Assembly (NCBI GenBank): GCA_030043405.1
Contig: JASHXS010000159.1
Location: forward strand, 1 to 7,922
Direction of reading: 5' to 3'
DNA: 7,922 bases
From: Thermoplasmata archaeon
GTDB lineage: Archaea > Thermoplasmatota > Thermoplasmata > Lutacidiplasmatales > UBA184
Part shown: positions 1 through 5,378 of the stretch, in pieces
Layout: the number at the start of each line of letters is the position of its first letter
Position numbering within the stretch: position 1 is the first letter of the stretch
The notes under the pieces: model-generated
What the model was told of the DNA's origin: nothing
The model's database searches: none
What the model saw: the letters and a program-made list of their open reading frames with translations, nothing else
Made by a program: the position numbers and the translations under genes

Positions 1-1
1 C

Positions 2-1378
2 TCCTTCGTAGCCGCGACCCCCGCCGACGTGAAGCGGGCGATCGACGCAGCGCACCTCGCCTTCCCGGCCTGGCGCGACACTCCGGCCCCGAAGCGGGGC
101 GGGATCCTCCTCGACGCGGCGCGCATCCTCAAGGACCGGAAGTCCGAGGTCGGTCGGGTCGTGACCCAGGAGATGGGCAAGGTCATCGCCGAGGGACTGG
201 GCGACGTCCAGGAGTCCATCGACTTCATCGAGTACATGGCGGGCGAGGGCCGCCGGCTGCTCGGCGAGACGGTCCCGTCGGAGCTCCACTCGAAGTTCTG
301 CCTGACGGTCCGCCAGCCGAAGGGGGTGGTGGGGTGCATCACGCCCTGGAACTTCCCCACCGCGATCCCGAACTGGAAGATCGCGGCCGCCCTCATCACC
401 GGCAACACGATCGTGTTCAAGCCGGCGTCGAACACCGCGCGGTGCGCCGCGGAGGTCGTCCGCGTCTACGAGGCCGCCGGCGTGCCGCCCGGAGTGCTGA
501 ATCTCGTGACCGGCTCGGGGGGTGTCGTCGGGAAGGCGCTAGTCGAGGACCCGCGGGTCCGGGCAATCTCCTTCACGGGCGGCGTCGAGACCGGCCGCGA
601 CGTCTACGTGCGCGGCGCCCAGCAGCTCAAGATGGTCCACCTCGAGCTCGGCGGCAAGAACCCGCTCATCGTGATGGACGACGCGAACCTCCCGCTAGCG
701 CTGGACGGCGTGCTGTTCGCGGCGTTCGGCACGAGCGGACAGCGGTGCACCGCGACGAGCCGGCTCCTCCTGCACGAAAAGGTGTACGATCAGTTCCTCT
801 CGATGCTCGTCCAGCGATTGAAGTCGTTCCCCGTCGGCGACCCGCTCGACCCGTCCATCGGGATGGGGCCGGTGGCGTCGGCAGACCAGGAGAAGAAGAT
901 CCTGGAGTACATCGAGATCGGCAAGAAGGAGGCGAAGCTCCTCGTCGGCGGCGAGAAGCTGAAGGGGGGCGCCTACGACCAGGGGTACTTCATCGCCCCG
1001 ACGATCTTCGAGACCCGACACGGGACCCGCATCTCCAAGGAGGAGATCTTCGGGCCGGTGCTCTCCGTGATCAAGGTGCCCGACTACGGCGAGGCCGTCC
1101 GGATCGCGAACGACGTCGATTACGGACTGTCGTCCGCCATCTACACCCGCGACGTCAACCGGGCGTTCCGGGCCGTGGAGGACCTGGAGGCCGGGATCAC
1201 GTACATCAACGCCCCGACCATCGGCGCCGAAGTGCAGCTCCCCTTCGGTGGGATCAAGAACACCGGGAACGGAGGTCGCGAGGCCGGGACCGTGGCGATC
1301 GAGGAATTCACCGAGGTCAAGACGGTCTTCGTCGACTTCTCCGACAAGCTCCAGAAGGCGCAGATCGACACCGAGTAG
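2..1378 (+). CDS. Aldehyde dehydrogenase superfamily protein (5'-partial)
   Basis: This NAD(P)-dependent aldehyde dehydrogenase oxidises an aldehyde to its acid in the cytoplasm. The reading frame is open to the left edge (it reads SFVAATPADV before the first possible GTG at 29), and family members are about 480-490 residues, so roughly 25-30 N-terminal residues are missing. Counting from the GTG at 29, visible motifs are PWNFP at 106-110 (oxyanion Asn108), the cofactor-site FKPAS at 130-134, FTGGVETG at 182-189 in the nucleotide-binding fold, LELGGK with general base Glu206, GQRC with nucleophile Cys240, EEIFGPV with Glu339, and LPFGGIKNTGNG near the C-terminus. The domain is complete and intact from there on. 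The closest flavour by eye is succinate-semialdehyde / alpha-ketoglutarate-semialdehyde dehydrogenase. A glyceraldehyde dehydrogenase, as used in the Entner-Doudoroff variants of Thermoplasma relatives, is an alternative. The substrate cannot be read from sequence alone. The family is certain, the substrate is not. Confidence 0.96.
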   Translation, partial: SFVAATPADVKRAIDAAHLAFPAWRDTPAPKRGGILLDAARILKDRKSEVGRVVTQEMGKVIAEGLGDVQESIDFIEYMAGEGRRLLGETVPSELHSKFCLTVRQPKGVVGCITPWNFPTAIPNWKIAAALITGNTIVFKPASNTARCAAEVVRVYEAAGVPPGVLNLVTGSGGVVGKALVEDPRVRAISFTGGVETGRDVYVRGAQQLKMVHLELGGKNPLIVMDDANLPLALDGVLFAAFGTSGQRCTATSRLLLHEKVYDQFLSMLVQRLKSFPVGDPLDPSIGMGPVASADQEKKILEYIEIGKKEAKLLVGGEKLKGGAYDQGYFIAPTIFETRHGTRISKEEIFGPVLSVIKVPDYGEAVRIANDVDYGLSSAIYTRDVNRAFRAVEDLEAGITYINAPTIGAEVQLPFGGIKNTGNGGREAGTVAIEEFTEVKTVFVDFSDKLQKAQIDTE

Positions 1379-1382
1379 ACCG

Positions 1383-1589
1383 ATGACCGGGTTCCGCGGG
1401 ACGGACGAACAACTCGACCGCGAGATCGCCGCCATCGAGGGGATGGCGCGCGTGCGCGTCCGGCGGGTCGCCACGGAACTGCGGGAGCTCGACCGGGACC
1501 TCCGGGAACTGAAGCGCGAGCGAGCGCGGCGCCGCGCCGAAAGCGCGACGCCCGTCGGGGCCGAGACTCCCATCGAAGAGGCGGCCTGA
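1383..1589 (+). CDS. Small charged coiled-coil protein, 68 aa, unknown function
   Basis: I do not recognise a family. The ATG at 1383 lies 4 nt after the aldehyde dehydrogenase stop, suggesting a short operon. The protein is highly charged: residues about 10-55 form a predicted continuous helix rich in Arg, Glu and Leu (for example TELRELDRDLRELKRERARR, residues 31-50) with leucines spaced as in a coiled coil, then a short Ala/Glu/Pro tail. There are no cysteines, signal peptide or membrane segment. The frame stays open upstream into the dehydrogenase to 1248, but 1383 is the only start that avoids a long overlap. No good Shine-Dalgarno sequence precedes it. Arg/Ala/Glu-rich frames arise easily in G+C-rich DNA, so this could be a spurious ORF. 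Its position directly behind the dehydrogenase and the regular helix pattern favour a real gene. Confidence 0.55.
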   Translation: MTGFRGTDEQLDREIAAIEGMARVRVRRVATELRELDRDLRELKRERARRRAESATPVGAETPIEEAA

Positions 1590-1643
1590 GCAGGGCCCCA
1601 GACCCCGGTGGACCGGAGGGGCTCGAAGTGGGCTCCCCGTTCG

Positions 1644-3077
1644 CTAGAAGGGTCCCGTCCGGCCGGGGTTGTCGAAGTTGGTCAGGAGCAACTGCCCCCG
1701 CGACCGGGGCCGTCCCACCGGGGCGATGAGCGGGTCCTCCTCCAGGGCCGGCATCGTGTCGGAGATCGGGACGTCGACCAGGATCTCCCGCGTTCGACCG
1801 CCCCGGCCCCGCGAGACGATGGTGGCGCGGATCAGACCCAACGACTCGAGCTCGGACACATAGTTCGAGATGGAGCGGGCGTGCAGGGGCTGGAGACCGA
1901 GGCGCTCCGCGAGGCGACGGTAGGCGTCGTACACCTCGCCCGTCAGCACGCCGTTCCGCCGGCGCTCGCACGCCTGGAGGATGGCGTACAGCAGCACCTT
2001 GCAGTGCGGGGGCAGCGTCCGGCAGCAGTCGAGGATGATGTCCTGCTCGAGCCGGTTCTTGGCCTTCACGACGTGGTCCGGGGTGATCCGCTTGGCGCGG
2101 TCCCGTTCGGCCATCTCGGCCGCGAGGCGGAGCAAGGCCAGGGCCCGCCGAGCGTCCCCGTTCTCGAGGGCGGCGTAGGCGGCGCACCGCTCGACGACCC
2201 CCGGGTCGACCGTCCCGTCGCGGAACGCCTCCTTCGCGCGGTCCCGGAGAATGTCCTGGAGCTGGAGGGCGTCGTACGGCGGGAAGAGGATCTTCTCCTC
2301 GTTGAGGCGACTCCGAACGCGGGCGTCGAGGTGATTCGTGAACTTGAGGTCGTTCGAGATGCCGAGCAGGACGAGTCGGGCGAGCTCGAGCTCGGTGTTC
2401 AGTTGGCTGAGGGTGTAGAGCACGCTGTCCCCGGAGCGTGCGACGAGCCGATCGATCTCGTCGAGCACGAGGATGACCGTGCCGCCCTTCGAGTCGAGGA
2501 GTCGGCGCATCCCGGCCTGGACGCGGTCGAGGGACCACCCGGTCGGGATCCGGTCGGCGTCGCCCTTCGCGAACGTGTTGCCGATCGTCTGCAGGAGCCC
2601 GTAGGGCGTGTCGATGTTGCCGCAGTTGACGTAGATGAACGTGATGTGGCTCGCGAGCTCCGTGCGCCGGGTCACGTCTTGACGGACCTGCGCGACCACG
2701 GCGGTCTTCCCGGTGCCGATCTTCCCGTAGATGAGCAGGTTCGACGGAATGTCCCCCCGGAGCGCCGGGGCGAGGACCTCCGCCACCTGCCGGATCTGTT
2801 GCTCGCGGTGCGGTAGGCGGCTCGGCATGTAGGAGTCGCGCAGCACCTCTCGACTCCCGCGATACAACTCGCTCTTCGACTCGAGGATCGAGTCGAGGAA
2901 GCCGCTCGCGGTGGAGGGGGAGGCCGGCGGAGGGGCGACGCCCCCCATCACGGGGGCCGTCGCCGGACCTCCGCCGGCCGGGCGGTCACTGACGGGGGCG
3001 ACCGCCATGGGTAGAGGGGCCGAGGGGCCAGTCCGCTCCTGCGGTTCGGAGGACCTGTGGTCGGGAGCAGATGACAC
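1644..3077 (-). CDS. cdc6: Cdc6/Orc1 family replication initiator (AAA+ ATPase with winged helix)
   Basis: This archaeal Orc1/Cdc6 protein binds origin recognition boxes and loads the MCM helicase. Residues about 62-340 are the AAA+ ATPase: Walker A GKIGTGKT at 118-125, Walker B LVLDEID at 203-209, the initiator-specific insertion region about 215-235, sensor 1 GISND at 239-243 (Asn242), a candidate arginine finger in DARVRSR at 251-257, and sensor 2 GDARRA at 307-312. Residues about 355-440 form the winged-helix DNA-binding domain, with a wing near SRGRGGRTR at 422-430. At 477 residues it is longer than the usual roughly 400. The first 58 residues are Pro/Ala/Gly-rich low complexity, and about 35 extra residues follow the winged helix. 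The first start in frame is GTG at 3077; the frame has a stop a little farther upstream, at 3129-3131. ATGs at 3008 (454 aa) and 2948 (434 aa) are plausible alternatives because the extension is not conserved-looking. It is transcribed divergently from the 3252 gene. Confidence 0.96.
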   Translation of the reverse strand: MSSAPDHRSSEPQERTGPSAPLPMAVAPVSDRPAGGGPATAPVMGGVAPPPASPSTASGFLDSILESKSELYRGSREVLRDSYMPSRLPHREQQIRQVAEVLAPALRGDIPSNLLIYGKIGTGKTAVVAQVRQDVTRRTELASHITFIYVNCGNIDTPYGLLQTIGNTFAKGDADRIPTGWSLDRVQAGMRRLLDSKGGTVILVLDEIDRLVARSGDSVLYTLSQLNTELELARLVLLGISNDLKFTNHLDARVRSRLNEEKILFPPYDALQLQDILRDRAKEAFRDGTVDPGVVERCAAYAALENGDARRALALLRLAAEMAERDRAKRITPDHVVKAKNRLEQDIILDCCRTLPPHCKVLLYAILQACERRRNGVLTGEVYDAYRRLAERLGLQPLHARSISNYVSELESLGLIRATIVSRGRGGRTREILVDVPISDTMPALEEDPLIAPVGRPRSRGQLLLTNFDNPGRTGPF

Positions 3078-3120
3078 GTCGACGCCTTCCCGGGCCTCGG
3101 GCGGGCATCGCAGGAACGCG

Positions 3121-3148
3121 TGCCATATCTACCTTTGCTACAATTTCG
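3121..3148 (-). promoter_or_regulatory. Possible cdc6 promoter (A+T-rich patch)
   Basis: Read on the minus strand, this stretch contains CGAAATTGTAG followed by GCAAAGGTAGATATGG, either of which resembles an archaeal BRE plus TATA box. A TATA box here would place the transcript start about 25 nt downstream, giving a short leader of a few tens of nucleotides before the GTG at 3077. The match is loose, so confidence is low. The patch could equally be an unwinding element of an origin. Confidence 0.3.
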
Positions 3149-3182
3149 TCGGCGTCTGACGTCGCGCGACGTTCGTCGCCGA
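3149..3182. repeat. 34-nt dyad with a perfect 14-bp palindromic core
   Basis: The core ACGTCGCGCGACGT (3159-3172) is a perfect palindrome centred between 3165 and 3166. The arms TCGGCG (3149-3154) and CGCCGA (3177-3182) are complementary around the same centre, as is the C3156/G3175 pair, so 14 of 17 base pairs match. The common centre and split-arm arrangement look like a site for a dimeric protein (operator or initiator box). No T-run follows, so it is not a typical terminator, and cdc6 ends far away. Confidence 0.5.
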
Positions 3183-3209
3183 TTTCCGGGGTTGGAGACC
3201 CCTGGAATT
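3181..3209. repeat. Inverted repeat with TTCC/GGGG arms, candidate Orc1-binding element
   Basis: The left arm GATTTCCGGGGT (3181-3192) and the right arm ACCCCTGGAATT (3198-3209) match at 9 of 12 pairs around a 5-nt spacer, with a perfect inner GGGGT/ACCCC stem. Each arm read outward-in has TTCC followed by a G-run. Known archaeal origin recognition boxes also combine a TTCCA-type dyad with a G-string. The resemblance is suggestive only; a regulator site for the 3252 gene is equally possible. Confidence 0.4.
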
Positions 3210-3220
3210 GCGACCGAACT

Positions 3221-3228
3221 CATTTGAA
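3221..3228 (+). promoter_or_regulatory. Possible TATA element of the 3252 gene
   Basis: CATTTGAA ends 24 nt before the ATG at 3252, the distance expected of a TATA box for a leaderless or nearly leaderless archaeal transcript. The box itself is a poor match, so this rests mainly on position and local A+T content. Confidence 0.35.
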
Positions 3229-3251
3229 GTGGGGCTTCCTCGCGCCGGAGG

Positions 3252-3476
3252 ATGTCCGGCTACGGCGCGGCCCACTCCGGCCCTCACGTGAAGCACCCGG
3301 GAGGGCCGATCAACGTGCCGTGGGTGATCCTGGCGGCCGTCCTCATCGGGATCGGGCTGACGGTCGTGGCGTATTGGCTCTACACGTTCGACCTGTACTA
3401 TACCTTCGGCATCGCGTTCGTCGTCGCCGGCGGTCTCATGCTGTTCGACGAACGGGCCGGCGCCGACCACGCGTAG
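3252..3476 (+). CDS. Small two-helix membrane protein, 74 aa, unknown function
   Basis: I do not recognise a family. About 20 polar N-terminal residues containing several His and Gly precede two hydrophobic segments, roughly residues 23-44 (VPWVILAAVLIGIGLTVVAY and onward) and 47-65 (including TFGIAFVVAGGLMLF). A short acidic tail, DERAGADHA, follows. The turn between helices is only a few residues, so this should be a helical hairpin in the cytoplasmic membrane. The ATG at 3252 sits about 24 nt after a weak TATA-like sequence and directly abuts a GGAGG (3247-3251), too close to act as a normal ribosome site. The gene ends 14 nt before the first possible IPK ATG, so it may be the first gene of the isoprenoid cluster. 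Clean hydrophobic periodicity and placement make it likely real. Confidence 0.75.
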   Translation: MSGYGAAHSGPHVKHPGGPINVPWVILAAVLIGIGLTVVAYWLYTFDLYYTFGIAFVVAGGLMLFDERAGADHA

Positions 3477-3477
3477 G

Positions 3478-3489
3478 TCGGAAGCTTTC
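3478..3489 (+). promoter_or_regulatory. TCGGAAGCTTTC element upstream of IPK
   Basis: TCGGAAGCTTTC is a near copy of TCGGAAAGCTTTA (6930-6942) and of the minus-strand TCGGAAAGCCTTTA (7655-7668). If it is a core promoter, the predicted transcript start lies near 3512-3515. That is downstream of the ATG at 3491 and just before the ATG at 3521, so it favours the shorter IPK. Confidence 0.4.
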
Positions 3490-3520
3490 CATGTCGGCCT
3501 CGCCGACGCCCCCTCGCCCG

Positions 3521-4336
3521 ATGATCGTCAAGCTCGGCGGGAGCGTGATCACCCGGAAGAACGAGGTCGAGCGGACGCGCCCGAAGGTACTGCATCGGTT
3601 GGCCCAAGAACTCGCGTCGGCCGGCGACCGTCCGCTGGTCGTGCTCCACGGGGCCGGCTCGTTCGGCCACCCTGGCGCCCAGAAGTTCGGACTCGCCCGA
3701 GCACCGGACCCGGGAGGCTCGGCGACCCGTCGGGCCCGGGGGGCGTCGATCGTGGCCGCCGAGGTCCGTCGCCTCCACCTCGCGGTCCTTCGGGACCTGG
3801 TCGAAGCGGGTCTCTCGGTCGCCTCGGTCCCGATCGCCACCCATGCCGTCAATCGGGAAGGGCAGCTCGACTCGCTCGACCTGGCCCCGTTCCGCGCGGT
3901 CCTGGATGCCGGTCGCGTGCCCGTATCCTTCGGCGACGTCGTGCCCGACCGCGCCTGGGGTTGGTCGATCCTGAGCGCGGACCGGATCGCCGTCTCGCTG
4001 GCCTCCTTCCTCCCCGCGAGCCGGGTCCTGTTCGTCAGCGACGTCCCGGGGATCCTCGGGGAGCGGGGACCCGGTCGACCGCGGATCGTGTCGGAAGTCA
4101 CGCCGGCGGTGGTCGACGGGCTGCGGCCGCGCGCCGCGGGACCCGACGTCACCGGCGGCATCCGGGGCAAGGCCGAGGCGATGCTCGCCATCGCCGGTGT
4201 CGGCGTGGACGCAGCCCTTATTAGCGGACTCAAGGATGGAGAACTCTCGCGCGCCGTGCGAGGGGATTCCGTCTACGGGAGCTGGGCCCACGCGCGAGTC
4301 TCCGACCCCGGCCGACCCGTCGGGGATCGACCTTAG
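3521..4336 (+). CDS. Isopentenyl phosphate kinase
   Basis: IPK phosphorylates isopentenyl phosphate with ATP to isopentenyl diphosphate, the last phosphorylation of the archaeal mevalonate pathway variants, in the cytoplasm. It belongs to the amino acid kinase superfamily. Visible motifs are the N-terminal KLGGS at 4-8, HGAGSFGH at 43-50 whose final His50 corresponds to the catalytic histidine characteristic of IPK, SFGDVVPD at 136-143, ILSADRIA at 150-157, and the glycine-rich nucleotide loop DVTGGIRGK at 209-217. At 271 residues it matches the family (about 250-270). I chose the ATG at 3521 (MIVKLGGS) because family members begin directly with this strand and a promoter-like element ends 32 nt upstream. 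The in-frame ATG at 3491 would add ten Pro/Ser-rich residues. Residues 239-271 overlap the start of the isomerase gene in another frame. Confidence 0.95.
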   Translation: MIVKLGGSVITRKNEVERTRPKVLHRLAQELASAGDRPLVVLHGAGSFGHPGAQKFGLARAPDPGGSATRRARGASIVAAEVRRLHLAVLRDLVEAGLSVASVPIATHAVNREGQLDSLDLAPFRAVLDAGRVPVSFGDVVPDRAWGWSILSADRIAVSLASFLPASRVLFVSDVPGILGERGPGRPRIVSEVTPAVVDGLRPRAAGPDVTGGIRGKAEAMLAIAGVGVDAALISGLKDGELSRAVRGDSVYGSWAHARVSDPGRPVGDRP

Positions 4337-5378
4337 TCATCGGAAAGCTGAGCACGTCAAGGTCGTTCTGGGCCAGAAGGTCGAAGGCCGGTACCGATAC
4401 TGGGACGACATCCAGCTGGTCCACCGGGCCCTCCCGGGGATCGATTTCGACGAGGTCGACCCGTCCACCACCCTGTTGGGCCACCGGCTGGCCGCCCCGC
4501 TCGTCATCACGGGGATGACGGGTGGGTTTCCGGACGCGAAGAAGATCAACGAGAACCTCGCCCGGGCCGCGGCGGAAGTGGGCGTCGCGATGGGCGTGGG
4601 GAGCGAGCGGGCGGCGGTGGTCAAGGGCCAGTACCCCGAGAGCTACTCGGTCGTGGCCCAGTATCCGGTCCCGCTCAAGTTCGCCAACATCGGCGCCCCG
4701 CAGGTGATCCCGCAGGGTCCGGGGGACTCCGTCATCGGCTCCGACGAGGTTCGTCGGGCGCTGGAGCTGATCCACGCCGACGTCCTAGCGATCCATCTCA
4801 ACTTTCTGCAGGAAATGGTCCAGCCGGAAGGGGACCGGAAGGCGCGGGGGGTGCTGGATCGGATCGGGGCGCTGGCGGCCGAGTATCCGGTGCTCGTCAA
4901 GGAGACGGGCGCCGGGATCTCCCGGGCGGTCGCCGAAGAGCTGCGCGACCGGAAGGTGCGGGCCTTCGACGTCAGCGGGACCGGCGGGACTTCCTTCGCG
5001 GCGGTCGAGCACTATCGTGCCCTCGATCAGGGGGCGGTGCGCGAGGCGCGGGTCGGGAAGACGTTCTGGGACTGGGGCATCCCGTCGCCGGTCTCGGTCG
5101 TTCAGCTCGTCCCCCTGGGCCTTCCCGTGGTCGCGAGCGGCGGCATCCGTTCCGGCCTCGACGTCGCCCGGGCCGTCGCGCTGGGCGCGGCGGCGGCGGG
5201 GACGGCGGGTGGCGTGCTCCGGGCCGCCTCGCAGGGATACGCCGAGACCCGCCAGGAGCTCGAACACATCGTCCACGAGCTGAAGGTCGCGATGTTCCTG
5301 ACCGGCTCGCGCACGGTCGCGGAGCTCCAGCGCGCCCCGCACGTCATCACCGGGGAGAGCCGTCAGTGGCTGCTCTGA
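4236..5378 (+). CDS. fni: Type 2 isopentenyl-diphosphate delta-isomerase (FMN-dependent)
   Basis: Idi-2 interconverts IPP and DMAPP using FMN, a reduced nicotinamide and Mg2+. It supplies the allylic primer for isoprenoid chains and thus membrane ether lipids. It is a TIM barrel. With the ATG at 4236 (380 aa) I see SHRKAEH at 34-40 (substrate-binding Arg/Lys), ITGMTGG at 91-97, GVGSER at 120-125, NIGAPQ at 151-156, the family signature HLNFLQE...QPEGD at 187-200 (Mg/substrate site), VLVKETGAG at 219-227 (Lys222), SGTGGTSF at 247-254 and ASGGIRSG at 300-307 (FMN phosphate). Family members are about 350 residues and begin near the SHRK segment, so the first 33 residues are extra. No ATG, GTG or TTG occurs in frame between 4236 and that point, so 4236 is the nearest usable start. 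The 3' end overlaps elp3 by 13 nt. Translation is probably coupled to IPK. Confidence 0.95.
   Translation: MENSRAPCEGIPSTGAGPTRESPTPADPSGIDLSHRKAEHVKVVLGQKVEGRYRYWDDIQLVHRALPGIDFDEVDPSTTLLGHRLAAPLVITGMTGGFPDAKKINENLARAAAEVGVAMGVGSERAAVVKGQYPESYSVVAQYPVPLKFANIGAPQVIPQGPGDSVIGSDEVRRALELIHADVLAIHLNFLQEMVQPEGDRKARGVLDRIGALAAEYPVLVKETGAGISRAVAEELRDRKVRAFDVSGTGGTSFAAVEHYRALDQGAVREARVGKTFWDWGIPSPVSVVQLVPLGLPVVASGGIRSGLDVARAVALGAAAAGTAGGVLRAASQGYAETRQELEHIVHELKVAMFLTGSRTVAELQRAPHVITGESRQWLL
5352..5359 (+). promoter_or_regulatory. Shine-Dalgarno-like sequence for elp3
   Basis: GGGGAGAG, with core GGAG at 5354-5357, lies inside the end of the isomerase gene 6-8 nt before the GTG at 5366. It supports this start and internal initiation within a polycistronic message. 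Confidence 0.55.

Larger units (their letters stand above)
3078..3251. other. Divergent intergenic region beside cdc6; candidate replication origin or operator region
   Basis: These 174 nt separate cdc6 (leftward) from a small membrane-protein gene (rightward). They contain a 34-nt dyad at 3149-3182, an inverted repeat at 3181-3209, and a comparatively A+T-rich patch at about 3121-3148 that stands out from the G+C-rich surroundings. Archaeal origins commonly lie next to cdc6/orc1 and carry origin recognition boxes around an A+T-rich unwinding element, so an origin is a reasonable inference. No textbook box array is visible, and the region may simply hold the two divergent promoters. Confidence 0.4.

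Noticed and set aside
334..1386. Second plus-strand frame inside the aldehyde dehydrogenase gene
   Set aside because: It is a +1 shadow of the real coding frame with an Arg-rich translation; all ALDH motifs lie in the other frame.
1524..1537. Perfect 14-bp palindrome GCGCGGCGCCGCGC
   Set aside because: It is made only of G and C inside an Arg/Ala-rich coding stretch and is explained by composition and codon use.
1590..1643. Possible terminator between convergent genes
   Set aside because: Only weak G/C-run complementarity and no T-run on either strand; I cannot support a terminator here.
1141..2538. Minus-strand open frame of 465 codons across the dehydrogenase end and cdc6
   Set aside because: It is out of frame with cdc6 and antisense to the dehydrogenase, and its translation is Arg/Pro-rich low complexity with no recognisable domain.
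1608..2816. Long plus-strand open frame of about 400 codons opposite cdc6
   Set aside because: It lies antisense to a fully supported Cdc6/Orc1 gene, has no family motifs and has the skewed composition typical of shadow frames in G+C-rich DNA.
3247..3251. GGAGG as a ribosome binding site for the 3252 gene
   Set aside because: It touches the ATG with no spacing, so it is unlikely to work as a Shine-Dalgarno sequence.
3071..3490. N-terminal extension of the IPK frame back to an ATG at 3071
   Set aside because: The frame is open only by chance; it would cover the divergent promoter region and the 74-residue membrane-protein gene, and IPK proteins begin at the KLGGS strand.
4197..4235. GTG at 4197 as the Idi-2 start
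   Set aside because: It would lengthen an already unusual overlap with IPK and add residues with no family similarity; ATG 4236 is closer.
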